Origin: a bacterium | Lineage (GTDB): Bacteria; Cyanobacteriota; Sericytochromatia; S15B-MN24; VGJW01 | Assembly: GCA_021781555.1 (NCBI GenBank) | Contig: JAJXWQ010000034.1 | Coordinates: 1 to 38,511 of the forward strand | DNA length: 38,511 nucleotides | Direction: 5' to 3' | Shown here: one piece after another, positions 21,981-29,938 of the stretch | Layout of the letters: the number at the start of each line of letters is the position of its first letter | Numbering within the stretch: position 1 is the stretch's first letter | Program-made: the position numbers and the translations under genes | The notes under the pieces: model-generated | What the model saw: the letters and a program-made list of their open reading frames with translations, nothing else | Database searches by the model: none | Told to the model about the DNA's origin: nothing

Positions 21981-23105
21981 ATGTCAAAACGCAACAACGA
22001 CAACAACGCCCCGTCCTCGGCCAGCAACCCAGAGCCGGCCCGGCGGGCAGCGCGATCGGCGCGCCTCGCCGTGGTCGGCCTGGTTTCCGCACTGGCGGTC
22101 GCAGGCGCAGCAGGCGCCACCGTCTACTCGGTGACCCGCGCAAATGCCTATATCGGCACGGTCGATGGCCACCGCCTCGACAAGGCCGATTATGATTTCC
22201 AGATGGCAGCGCGGCGTCACCAGATCCAGAGCCAGCTCGGGGTCGACCTCGCCGGGCCGCAGGGCCAGGAAATGTTGGCAAGAGCCCGGCGGCAGGCGGT
22301 CGCCTCCCTGATCGACCGGCAGATCTTCCTCGACGAGGCAGCGTCCCGAGGCATCACGGTGAGCGACGCCGAGGTGCAGGCGCAGCTCGGCGCCATTCGG
22401 TCGCAGTTCCCCGATGAGCAGAGTTTCCATGCGGCCCTCGACAAGGCCGGTATCAGCGAGGATGCCCTGCGCAAGCAGGTTCGGGACGGGGTCATGGTCC
22501 GCAAGCTTCGCGACGTCCTCACCAAGGATGCCACGGTCAGCGAGGCTGCGGCTCGCTCCTTCTACAAGGCTCACCAGGATCAGTTCACCCGGCCCGAGGA
22601 GGTCGAGGCCTCACACATTCTCGTCAAGACCCCCGCGGAGGCTGCCAAGATCGAGGCCAAGCTCAAGAAGGGGGCGAGTTTTGCCGCCCTTGCCAGGAAG
22701 TACTCGCTCGATGCCGGCTCCAAGGACAAAGGCGGGGACCTCGGCTTCTTCCCGCGGGGACGCATGGTTCCGGCCTTCGACAAGGCCGCCTTCGCTCTCG
22801 CGCCGGGCGAGATCTCGAGCCCGGTCCACACGCAGTTCGGCTATCACATCATCAAGGGGGGGCCGCATCGGCCCGCCCGGACCGAGCCCTTCGCCAAGGT
22901 CCGCGCACAGGTGATCCAGCAGCTCCTGCAGCAACAGCAGGATGTCGAGTTCCAGGCCTGGGAAGCCAAGGCCCGCCAGCAGGCCCACGTCTACATCCGG
23001 CCGCAGTTCGAACCGCTGGCCCCGGCAACCGGTGCCGAAGCGGCGTTGGGCCCCGGCGCTGCCGGGTCGGCCGTTCCTCCCACGACCGCCGGAGCTACCC
23101 ACTAG
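21981..23105 (+). CDS. PrsA/SurA-like parvulin peptidyl-prolyl isomerase
   Basis: A 374-residue membrane-anchored foldase. A basic N-terminus and one hydrophobic helix (LAVVGLVSALAVAGAAGATV, about 30-49) give an inside-out anchor. A SurA_N-like helical chaperone region follows (about 60-200; VDGHRLDKADYDFQ, LIDRQIFLDEAASRGITVSD). The parvulin domain (about 210-310) shows EVEASHILVKTPAEA, FAALARKYSLD, KGGDLGFFPRGRMVPAFDKA, AFALAPGEISSPVHTQFGYH and IIK, all expected PPIase elements. The tail is Ala/Pro-rich. It assists folding of exported proteins. The stop TAG coincides with the CTAG of a repeat copy. Confidence 0.93.
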   Translation: MSKRNNDNNAPSSASNPEPARRAARSARLAVVGLVSALAVAGAAGATVYSVTRANAYIGTVDGHRLDKADYDFQMAARRHQIQSQLGVDLAGPQGQEMLARARRQAVASLIDRQIFLDEAASRGITVSDAEVQAQLGAIRSQFPDEQSFHAALDKAGISEDALRKQVRDGVMVRKLRDVLTKDATVSEAAARSFYKAHQDQFTRPEEVEASHILVKTPAEAAKIEAKLKKGASFAALARKYSLDAGSKDKGGDLGFFPRGRMVPAFDKAAFALAPGEISSPVHTQFGYHIIKGGPHRPARTEPFAKVRAQVIQQLLQQQQDVEFQAWEAKARQQAHVYIRPQFEPLAPATGAEAALGPGAAGSAVPPTTAGATH

Positions 23106-23210
23106 GCCTTTTGCAGTTTGAACGGGGCCCTCTGCGCGGTCGCTTCGCTGCGCAACCGGGCCCCGTTTGACTCCTTCGGGCTCGATCCATTCAAACCGGG
23201 AGCACTCTAG
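23102..23210 (-). repeat. CTAG-bounded element, full copy 5 (reverse)
   Basis: A 109-bp copy almost identical to the one at 33016. Left CTAG 23102-23105 provides the TAG stop of the foldase gene. Right CTAG 23207-23210 ends four bases before the MazG ATG. The element therefore fills the whole intergenic space, and its right end (GGGAG 12 bases before the ATG) is the only ribosome-binding-like sequence available to MazG. Confidence 0.95.
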
Positions 23211-23214
23211 AACC

Positions 23215-24771
23215 ATGATCACGGTGGTTGGCCTCGGACCGGGCGACCCAGAGGATCTCACCAGCAGGGCCAGCGCCATCCTCAAGGCTGCCGGCAGCCC
23301 GGGGGTGCCTGGGGGCCAGCCCACCTCGCCCGAAGCAGCGGCCACTCGGGCAGCGGATGCGGTTTCCGGCGGTGGAATCCGGCTGTTCCTGCGTACCGAC
23401 ATCCATCCGACGGTCGCCACCCTGCGCGAGTGGGGGCTCCGCTTCGAGAGCTTCGATCGCCTCTACCAGGACGGAAGCACCTTCGAAGAGGTGTACCGGG
23501 GCATCGTCCGGCGCTTGCTTGCCGAGGGCGCCGGCGCGGACATCGTCTACGCAGTCCCGGGCCATCCGCTGGTCGGGGAGCATACGGTGGCCTTGCTCCT
23601 CGACCAAGGCGAAGTGCCCGTGGAGGTGGTCGCCGGCATCTCGGCGCTGGACGCGATCTTTGCGCGACTTGGCCTCGACCCCGCTGCGGGCCTGCAGGTG
23701 CTGGATGCACTGACCTTCGGTACAAGCCAGGGTCACGACCGTCCGCCCGACCTGCTGCCCGATCGCCCCGCCCTGATCTTGCAGGTCTTCTCACCGCAGC
23801 GAGCCTCGGAGGCCAAGATCGCCCTCATGGCGCACTACGCCGACGACCACCCGGCGACCGTGCTCCGTGCCGCTGGCGTGCCCGGCCAGGAGCGCATCGA
23901 GACCGTACCCCTCTTCCAGATCGATCGCCTGCCCTGGGTGGATCACCTGACGAGCCTCTACCTGCCGCCCGGCCCCGTCCGAGGTGTCCGGCGACTCGAG
24001 GCGCTGATGCGCCGCCTGCGCTCGCCGGGCGGATGCCCGTGGGATCGCGAGCAAACGCACGCGAGTCTGCGCCGCTACTGCATCGAAGAGGCCTACGAGG
24101 TCGTCGAGGCGATCGACACGCACGACGACGATGCGCTCGAGGAAGAGCTCGGCGACCTGCTCTTGCAGGTCGTGTTCCACGCGGAGCTCGGGACGGAGGA
24201 CGGCCGCTTCACGCTCACCGAGATCGCCGATCGCATCTGTGACAAGCTCGTGGCCCGCCACCCGCAGATCTTCGGCGACGAACCGCAGGCACAGACGGCT
24301 TCCGAGCACCTGGCCCGGTGGGAGGAGCTCAAGGCCCGGGAAAAGCCCCAGGGCACCAGCGCCATTGCCGGCGTCCCCCTGGCGCTACCGGCCCTGACCG
24401 CCTCCGAGAAGCTCCAGTCCCGGGCCGCCCGGGTAGGGTTCGAGTGGGGGACCTGGCTCGGGGCGGTGAGCAAGCTTCACGAGGAGGTCGCCGAGCTCCA
24501 GGACGAGTTCGACGCAGCCAGCGGCGCCGAGCCCTGGCAGGACGAGCATCGCCAGGCCGCCGTCAACCACGAGATCGGCGATGTCCTCACGGCAGCGGTC
24601 AACCTGGCGAGGTTCTGGAAGCTCGATCCGGAGCAGGCCCTGCGCGATGCCAATGTCCGGTTCAAGCGCCGCTTCGAGGCGGTCGAAAGGCTTGCGGGCG
24701 GATCGATCGAGGGACGCAGCCTCGACGAGCTGCTGTCGCTGTGGGCCAGGGCCAAGACCGAGGTCGGCTAG
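23215..24771 (+). CDS. mazG: YabN-type fusion: tetrapyrrole-methylase-like domain + MazG nucleotide pyrophosphohydrolase
   Basis: A 518-residue fusion. The N-terminal half resembles the tetrapyrrole (corrin/porphyrin) methylase fold: MITVVGLGPGDPEDLT, RLFLRTDIHPTVATL, VYAVPGHPLVGEHTVALLL. The C-terminal half has two MazG modules: RSPGGCPWDREQTHASLRRY with EEAYEVVEAI and EEELGDLLLQVVFHAEL (metal-binding ExxE, ExxD), then a second with LHEEVAELQDEF and HEIGDVLTAAVNLARFWKLD. MazG hydrolyses NTPs to NMP plus PPi and cleans the nucleotide pool. Start: ATG 23215, giving the canonical N-terminus; the longer frame would start inside the repeat. Between ILKAAG and IRLFLRT lies an extra Gly/Pro/Ala segment of about 27 residues I do not expect in this family. 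The stop TAG is part of another repeat's CTAG. Confidence 0.94.
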   Translation: MITVVGLGPGDPEDLTSRASAILKAAGSPGVPGGQPTSPEAAATRAADAVSGGGIRLFLRTDIHPTVATLREWGLRFESFDRLYQDGSTFEEVYRGIVRRLLAEGAGADIVYAVPGHPLVGEHTVALLLDQGEVPVEVVAGISALDAIFARLGLDPAAGLQVLDALTFGTSQGHDRPPDLLPDRPALILQVFSPQRASEAKIALMAHYADDHPATVLRAAGVPGQERIETVPLFQIDRLPWVDHLTSLYLPPGPVRGVRRLEALMRRLRSPGGCPWDREQTHASLRRYCIEEAYEVVEAIDTHDDDALEEELGDLLLQVVFHAELGTEDGRFTLTEIADRICDKLVARHPQIFGDEPQAQTASEHLARWEELKAREKPQGTSAIAGVPLALPALTASEKLQSRAARVGFEWGTWLGAVSKLHEEVAELQDEFDAASGAEPWQDEHRQAAVNHEIGDVLTAAVNLARFWKLDPEQALRDANVRFKRRFEAVERLAGGSIEGRSLDELLSLWARAKTEVG

Positions 24772-24867
24772 AGCCCTTGGCCCGGACGGGATCGGGCCGC
24801 AGGAGTCAAACGGGGCCCGGTTGCGCAGCGCAGCGACCGCGCAGAGGGACCCGTTGAGCTGAGAAGA
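24768..24867 (+). repeat. CTAG-bounded element, decayed copy 6 (forward)
   Basis: CTAG at 24768-24771 supplies the MazG stop codon. The core (GGAGTCAAACGGGGCCCGG, then TTGCGCAGCGCAGCGACCGCG) is well kept; the left arm and the right end (GTTGAGCTGAGAAG) are diverged and no terminal CTAG remains on the right. Confidence 0.8.
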
Positions 24868-24870
24868 TTT

Positions 24871-24898
24871 CCGGGGAGTCAAACGGGGCCCGGTTGCG
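24871..24898 (+). repeat. Internal fragment of the CTAG-bounded element fused to the 3' end of a gene
   Basis: GGGGAGTCAAACGGGGCCC followed by GGTTGCG matches the middle of the element but lacks both ends. Read on the minus strand it encodes the last residues (TQPGPV) and the TGA stop (24879-24881) of the BaiN-like gene. Confidence 0.75.
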
Positions 24899-26207
24899 TC
24901 GCCGCAGCGCGTCCGGCGACCCAGCCGGTCGACCAGGCGGCCTGCAGGTTGTAGCCGCCGACGTATCCATCCACGTCGATGACCTCTCCGGCGAAGTAAA
25001 GCCCGTCGACTTTTCGCGACGCGAAGGTTCGCGGGTCGATCTCGGCTACGGCGACGCCACCAGCGGTGACCTCTGCGCCGTCAAAGGAGTGCCATCCCTC
25101 GATCGCGAATGACCAGCTCTTGAGTGCGCGTGCGAGCGCCGTGCGCTCCTGGCGCGTCACATCCGCACAGCGCCGCTCGGGGGAAAGACCAGCTGACTGC
25201 AGGAAGACCTCGGCGGCCGATCGTGGCAAGAAATCGGCCAGGATCTTGCTGACCAGGGAGCGACTCGCCGCGCCGCAGCGATCCTGGATCAGCCGGTCGA
25301 CGGCTTCGGCCGGAACGAGTGGCAGCAGATCGAAGCGAAGCTCGACCGGCAGCCCGCGGTGCAGACCGCTGGCCGCCGCCCGGCTGAGCTGGAGTACAAG
25401 CGGCCCCGAAAGCCCGAAGTGCGTGAACAGCGCGTCGCCCTCGAAACGCGGGCCAGCAAGCTTCCCCCCGACGATCGCCGTTCCCGCGATCCCTCGCAAG
25501 GCGACACCCGACAGGGCGCGGGTTCCAGCGACCCGCAGGGGGACCAGCGATGGCCACACCGGTTCGACGCGATGGCCGACCTCGGCTGCCATGGCGTAGC
25601 CGTCGCCCGTCGAGCCGGAGCGCGGACAGGATCGACCGCCGGTGGCCACGACGACGGCGGCGGCGCCGACGACCTCGCGGCCCTCGAGCTCCACCCCGAT
25701 CACCCGGCTCCGTAAAGCCATCGCTCCTCCCGGCGATCCGCCCGGGGTGCCCGCATTCACGCGGATCCGGCAGACGGGCGCGTGGCACCGGACCTCGACG
25801 CCGCGGTCTCGCAGCTCGGCTTCGAGAGCCGCGACCACGTCACTGGCTCGATCACTCGTCGGAAAGACCTTGCCATACGGCGCCTCGACCTTGGTCTGGA
25901 TTCCGCGGCCAGCAAGAAGTTCGAGCAGATCGTCCTTGGTGAAGGCGCGCAGGGCACCTTGCAAGAACCTCCCGTTGCCGCCGTACATCGAGACCAGAGC
26001 GCGCACGTCCGACTCGGCGTTCGTGAGGTTGCAACGCCCGCCCCCCGAGATCGCGATCTTGAATCCGAGCTGCGCGGTCTTCTCCAGCAGCAAGACGCTG
26101 GCGCCTTCGCCCGCCGCCGCGATGGCCGCCATCATCCCGGCGGCGCCCCCCCCCACGACGACGACGCGGGCTCTAGCGCCGCGCAAGCGCTTCCTCGAGC
26201 AGCGCAT
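24879..26207 (-). CDS. HI0933/BaiN-family FAD-dependent oxidoreductase
   Basis: A 442-residue flavoprotein of the HI0933/YhiN/BaiN group. Visible: the FAD-binding beta-alpha-beta motif VVVVGGGAAGMMAAIAAAGE (Gly19-Gly24 region), LLLEKTAQLGFKIAISGGGR then CNLTN, the family signature, and the C-terminal ATAGGVAVAEIDPRTFASRK-like segment (here with VTAGG) with LYFAGEVIDVDGYVGGYNLQ and AAWSTG. Function is poorly defined: BaiN takes part in bile-acid dehydroxylation in one clostridium, but most members are uncharacterised. The start overlaps gatB by 35 bp (ATG 26207); a later TTG at about 26186 would reduce the overlap. The last six residues and stop come from a repeat fragment, so the native C-terminus seems replaced. 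Confidence 0.92.
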   Translation of the reverse strand: MRCSRKRLRGARARVVVVGGGAAGMMAAIAAAGEGASVLLLEKTAQLGFKIAISGGGRCNLTNAESDVRALVSMYGGNGRFLQGALRAFTKDDLLELLAGRGIQTKVEAPYGKVFPTSDRASDVVAALEAELRDRGVEVRCHAPVCRIRVNAGTPGGSPGGAMALRSRVIGVELEGREVVGAAAVVVATGGRSCPRSGSTGDGYAMAAEVGHRVEPVWPSLVPLRVAGTRALSGVALRGIAGTAIVGGKLAGPRFEGDALFTHFGLSGPLVLQLSRAAASGLHRGLPVELRFDLLPLVPAEAVDRLIQDRCGAASRSLVSKILADFLPRSAAEVFLQSAGLSPERRCADVTRQERTALARALKSWSFAIEGWHSFDGAEVTAGGVAVAEIDPRTFASRKVDGLYFAGEVIDVDGYVGGYNLQAAWSTGWVAGRAAATQPGPV

Positions 26208-27630
26208 TCACCTGCTGCGGCTGGGCGCGGCCCTGAGTCTGCCGCATGACCTGCCCGGTCAAGAATCCCACGACCTTGGTCTTGCCGGCCTTGAACTCCG
26301 CCACCTGTGCCTGGTGGGCGTCCAGGATCCGCTCGATGATCTCCCGCAAGGCAGCGTCGTCGGCCATGGCCGCCAGACCCATCTCGGCAACCAGCGCGGC
26401 CGGATCCTTGCCCTCGGTCACCAGAGCCGCAAGCACCTGTCGCGCCGCGGCGACGGTGATGGCCCGCGTCTCGACCAGGTCGACCAGGCGAGCGAGGTGC
26501 TCGGGCTGGAACGGAAGCTCCGCCAGGCGGAGCTTGCCTTCGTTGAGCAGGCGCGTGACGTCCTTGATGAGCCAGGTGGCAATGGCCCGGGGGTATGCCG
26601 ACGCCTTCGCGGCCGCATCGAAGGCCGCCGCGAGTTCCCCCTGATCGACCAGGACGCCGGCCTCGTAGGACGAGAGGCCAAGGTCGACCAGACGCGTACG
26701 ACGAGCCGCCGGGAGTTCGGGCATCCTGGCCCGGATGTCGGCAATCCAGCCGGAATCGATGACCAGCGGGGACAGGTCCGGCTCGGGAAAGTAGCGATAG
26801 TCGCTGGCTTCCTCCTTGCTCCGCATGGCGTAGGTGACCTGGCGCTCCTCGCTCCAGAGCCGGGTCTCTTGAAGCACGGCGCCCCCCTCGGAGAGGACCC
26901 GGATCTGGCGTTCGATCTCGAAATCGATCGCCTTCTGCAGGAACCGCAGGGAGTTGAGGTTCTTGACTTCGGTGCGGGTACCGAGTTCGGCCCTGCCCGC
27001 GGGCCGCACCGACACGTTGGCATCGCAGCGCAGGGATCCCTCCTCCATCCGTCCGTCATTGACCCCCAGCGTAAGCAGCAGGAGGCGGAGTTCGGCCATG
27101 TAGGCGCGGGCCTCCTCGCTCGAGCGGATGTCGGGCTCCGAGACGATCTCGAGCAGCGGCACACCGGCCCGGTTCAGGTCCACGAGGCTGTATTCGGCTC
27201 CAGCCAGGCCCGCGGCACCCACATGAACGAGCTTGCCGGCGTCTTCCTCCATGTGGACGCGGTGGACACCGACGCGAGTCGTCGCGTCTGCCACCCGAAC
27301 CTCGAGAAAGCCCTTCGTGGCGATGGGCTGGTCGTACTGCGAGATCTGGTAGCCCTTGGGGAGATCTGGATAGAAGTAGTTCTTGCGATCGAACTTGCAC
27401 CGCGGCGCGATGTCGCAATGCAGCGCCAGGCCGGTCATGATGGCGAACTCGACGACCTTGCCGTTGAGCACCGGCAGCGTGCCAGGGAAGCCCGCACAGA
27501 CCGGGCAGACGTCGGTGTTGGGCTCGGAACCGAACCTTGCGGCGCACCCGCAGAAGATCTTCGTCGCCGTGAGGAGCTCGGCGTGGACCTCGAGCCCGAT
27601 GACGGCTTCGTACGTGGGCGTGGTGGACAT
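26173..27630 (-). CDS. gatB: Aspartyl/glutamyl-tRNA amidotransferase subunit B
   Basis: A 485-residue GatB: kinase-like subunit of the GatCAB complex, which converts Glu-tRNA(Gln) or Asp-tRNA(Asn) to the amide form. Visible: YEAVIGLEVHAELLTATKIF, the zinc-type cysteines in FCGC and DVCPVCAGFPGTLPVLN, CKFDRKNYFYPDLPKGYQIS, YSLVDLNRAGVPLLEIVSEP and RCDANVSVRP. The C-terminal YqeY-like tail (LAALVTEGKDPAALVAEMGL; VGFLTGQVMRQTQGRAQPQQ) binds tRNA. Length normal. It follows gatA by 41 bp on the same strand and overlaps the BaiN-like gene. Confidence 0.98.
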   Translation of the reverse strand: MSTTPTYEAVIGLEVHAELLTATKIFCGCAARFGSEPNTDVCPVCAGFPGTLPVLNGKVVEFAIMTGLALHCDIAPRCKFDRKNYFYPDLPKGYQISQYDQPIATKGFLEVRVADATTRVGVHRVHMEEDAGKLVHVGAAGLAGAEYSLVDLNRAGVPLLEIVSEPDIRSSEEARAYMAELRLLLLTLGVNDGRMEEGSLRCDANVSVRPAGRAELGTRTEVKNLNSLRFLQKAIDFEIERQIRVLSEGGAVLQETRLWSEERQVTYAMRSKEEASDYRYFPEPDLSPLVIDSGWIADIRARMPELPAARRTRLVDLGLSSYEAGVLVDQGELAAAFDAAAKASAYPRAIATWLIKDVTRLLNEGKLRLAELPFQPEHLARLVDLVETRAITVAAARQVLAALVTEGKDPAALVAEMGLAAMADDAALREIIERILDAHQAQVAEFKAGKTKVVGFLTGQVMRQTQGRAQPQQVNALLEEALARR

Positions 27631-27671
27631 CGTTTACCGGCTTCTTCCCGTCCTGTTTCCGGGTTCGATTC

Positions 27672-29141
27672 TCATGGCTGCACCGGACCGGCGATCGCCG
27701 CCGGAAGCCGGCCGGCGTAATCGTGGGCGTGCTCGAACGCCAGGGCGGCTCCGAGCAGGCGTGCCTCCGACAGTGCCGGGCCCATGAGCTGCAGGCCGAT
27801 CGGCAACCCTCGCGAATCGAATCCGCACGGGAGCGACAGCGCCGGGATCCCGGCGAGATTGGCGCCCACCGTGGCGACATCGGCGAGGTACATCGCGAGC
27901 GGATCGTCCACCTTCTCGCCAAGGGCGAACGCGGTCTGGGGGCTGGTAGGTGACAAGAGCAGGTCGAAGCGCTCGAAGCCCGCCTCGAAATCCTGGCGCA
28001 GCCGGCTCCGTACGAGCTGCCCCTGCTGGTAGCAGGCTTCGTAGTAACCAGCCGAAAGTGCATAGGTGCCGAGCATGATGCGCCGCTTGACCTCGGGGCC
28101 AAAGCCCTGGTCGCGAGTCTGGCGGTACATGCCGAGCAGGTCCGAGCGATCGGCGCGCCAGCCGTAGCGAACTCCATCGTAGCGGGCCAGGTTGGCCGAG
28201 GCCTCCGCGGTGGCGATGAGATAGTAGACCGCGATGCCGTGATCGATCGCGGGAAGCGACACGCGCTCCACGCTGGCACCGCTGCGGGCGAACCAATCCG
28301 CCGCCCGCTGGACGGCCGCCCGCGTCTCGGGGTCGACGCCATCCGTATCGAGCTCGGCGATGAGGCCGACGCGGAGCGACCGGAGCGAGCCCTCGAGCCG
28401 CTCGGGGAGGGCAAGCGCCTGCGGCAAGCTGGTCGAATCCCGGGGATCGGGTCCCGAGATCACCCGCAGGACCCGGGCGGCATCCTCGACCGAGCCGGTC
28501 AGGGGCCCGACCTGATCGAGGGAACTGGCAAAGGCGATCAGGCCGTAGCGCGATACCGCTCCGTACGTGGGCTTGAGGCCCACCACGCCGCAGAGCGCGG
28601 CGGGCTGCCGGATCGAGCCGCCGGTGTCGCTGCCAAGGGCGATCGGGACCATCCCGGCCGCCACCGCCGCGGCCGACCCGCCCGAGGACCCGCCCGGCAC
28701 GCGCCCGAGATCCCAGGGGTTGCGCGTGCGCCCCAGCGCGCTGTTCTCGGTCGAGGATCCCATCGCGAACTCGTCGAGGTTGGTCTTTCCGACGATGACG
28801 GCGCCCGCAGCCTCGAGCCGGCCGACGACCGTCGCATCGTAGGGGGGGATGAAGTCGGCCAGCATGCGGCTGGCGCAGGTGGTCCGGGCCCCGCGCGTGC
28901 AGAGGTTGTCCTTGATCGCGACCGGCACGCCGGCCAGCACCCCGCAGTCCTCTCCCGACGCCCGGCGGCGATCGAGATCCCTGGCCCGGGTCATCGCACG
29001 ATCGCGCATGAGGGTCAGAAAAGCACCGACGCGGTCGTCCATGGCATCGATGCGCGCGAAGGACGCCTCGAGGATCTCCTGGGCCGAGACCTCGCCGCAC
29101 GCGAAGCGGGCCTGGATCTGCCGCGCACTGTCAAGAGACAT
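27672..29141 (-). CDS. gatA: Aspartyl/glutamyl-tRNA amidotransferase subunit A
   Basis: A 489-residue amidase-signature protein, the glutaminase subunit of GatCAB. Visible: AIKDNLCTRGARTTCASRML (catalytic Lys), GKTNLDEFAMGSSTENS, GGSSGGSAAAVAAGMVPIAL and GSDTGGSIRQPAA (cis-Ser and nucleophile Ser), VVGLKPTYGAVSRYGLIAFA and SSLDQVGP, and YYLIATAEASANLARYDGVR then YG. All active-site residues are present. It is upstream of gatB. No gatC candidate lies upstream (the 133 bp to the KGG gene are empty) or elsewhere in the window, so gatC must be encoded elsewhere. Confidence 0.98.
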   Translation of the reverse strand: MSLDSARQIQARFACGEVSAQEILEASFARIDAMDDRVGAFLTLMRDRAMTRARDLDRRRASGEDCGVLAGVPVAIKDNLCTRGARTTCASRMLADFIPPYDATVVGRLEAAGAVIVGKTNLDEFAMGSSTENSALGRTRNPWDLGRVPGGSSGGSAAAVAAGMVPIALGSDTGGSIRQPAALCGVVGLKPTYGAVSRYGLIAFASSLDQVGPLTGSVEDAARVLRVISGPDPRDSTSLPQALALPERLEGSLRSLRVGLIAELDTDGVDPETRAAVQRAADWFARSGASVERVSLPAIDHGIAVYYLIATAEASANLARYDGVRYGWRADRSDLLGMYRQTRDQGFGPEVKRRIMLGTYALSAGYYEACYQQGQLVRSRLRQDFEAGFERFDLLLSPTSPQTAFALGEKVDDPLAMYLADVATVGANLAGIPALSLPCGFDSRGLPIGLQLMGPALSEARLLGAALAFEHAHDYAGRLPAAIAGPVQP

Positions 29142-29274
29142 CCCTGAATGTTACCGCACGGCCCGCCCCGATCGCACGAGCAGGGCTCCGGTGCTGCCGG
29201 AGCCCCGCTCGAATCGATCCCGGACCCCGACGACCACGGGTTGCTCGCCCTGGCGCGTCCGGGCCGGTGGCCCG

Positions 29275-29571
29275 CTACTTTGCCGGACCGATCTTCTTGG
29301 TGCGGCCGGCCCTGGAGGTCGAGCCGCCCTTGCGCCCGATGGAGCTGTAGAACTCCACCCCGCGCTCCTTCTTCACCGCCTCGCCGCCCTTGCGGCCGAT
29401 GCTGGAGAAGAACTCCGGGCCGTACTTGGCCTTGGTGGCCTGACCGCCCTTCTGACCGATCTGCTGGAAGAATTCGCGTCCGCGCTCTTCCTTTACAGTC
29501 TGACCTCCCCGCCTTCCGGCTTCTACCATCCGCGGGTCGCCCTTGGCAGGACCCGGCTTGTTGCCGACCAT
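29275..29571 (-). CDS. KGG-repeat stress protein (GsiB-like)
   Basis: A 98-residue, very basic, Gly-rich hydrophilic protein with four R/K-GG units exactly 20 residues apart (21-23, 41-43, 61-63, 81-83), separated by helix-like segments (REFFQQIGQ, PEFFSSIGR, VEFYSSIGR). This is the KGG (con-10/GsiB) stress-protein pattern; relatives are general-stress or desiccation-linked, and the molecular role is unclear. Start: ATG 29571 (MVGNKPGPAK) with GAGGAGTAGGAAG just upstream; the longer frame adds an unsupported tail. The unusually AT-rich upstream region (29640-29800) probably holds a regulated promoter. It stands alone between gatA and DUF47. Confidence 0.88.
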   Translation of the reverse strand: MVGNKPGPAKGDPRMVEAGRRGGQTVKEERGREFFQQIGQKGGQATKAKYGPEFFSSIGRKGGEAVKKERGVEFYSSIGRKGGSTSRAGRTKKIGPAK

Positions 29572-29820
29572 ACGCTTCCTACTCCTCTCGAACACGAAAG
29601 GTCGGTGGTGGCCAGAGGCACCCATTTCGAGCAAGTTTCACCGGAAGGTCCGGCGGTGTGTCGTAAATCTTTACAGAAAAGGCGGCCAGAGCACGCAACC
29701 ATTTATAGATTTGTGACGCTAGGCTACCATACACCGGACTAACAGTCCACAACCTACGCCAACTCTGTGAAGATTTCAGGCGAACTTCTTCGGATCTGAC
29801 AGGCTCCGTAGTCCGTTCAG
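29572..29820 (-). promoter_or_regulatory. AT-richer non-coding region upstream of the KGG gene
   Basis: A stretch of the 29.6-29.8 kb gap is clearly AT-richer than its surroundings (CATTTATAGATTTGTGACG on the plus strand) and includes a small palindrome GGACT-AAC-AGTCC (29736-29748). Read leftward it offers TATAAA-like -10 sequence (TCTATAAATGG) but no convincing -35 box. It probably contains the promoter of the KGG stress gene, perhaps for an alternative sigma factor. Confidence 0.45.
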
Positions 29821-29856
29821 TCCCCCGGAAACCCGCCAGTCCCCCGGCCGCCCGCC
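29819..29856. repeat. Tandem 19-bp direct repeat
   Basis: AGTCCCCCGGAAACCCGCC (29819-29837) is followed directly by AGTCCCCCGGCCGCCCGCC (29838-29856); the units differ at three central bases. The second unit overlaps the left arm of the strong hairpin at 29843-29885. Confidence 0.65.
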
Positions 29857-29885
29857 GATCCCCCTGGCTCCGCCGGGCGGCCGGG
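29843..29885 (-). terminator. Strong 12-bp GC hairpin downstream of the DUF47 gene
   Basis: CCCGGCCGCCCG (29843-29854) and CGGGCGGCCGGG (29874-29885) are perfect inverted repeats with a 19-base loop, starting about 54 bases after the DUF47 stop. No T-run follows; it is either a Rho-assisted terminator or an mRNA 3'-end stabiliser. Confidence 0.45.
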
Positions 29886-29938
29886 CGCACGGCAACCAGG
29901 CCGAGGCGCACGGCGGGGGCGCGTCCTCCCCAGCCGCC

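Noticed and set aside
25642-27720. Long antisense open frame (692 codons) over gatB and the BaiN-like gene
   Set aside because: Shadow of two well-recognised genes; composition and lack of motifs argue against coding.
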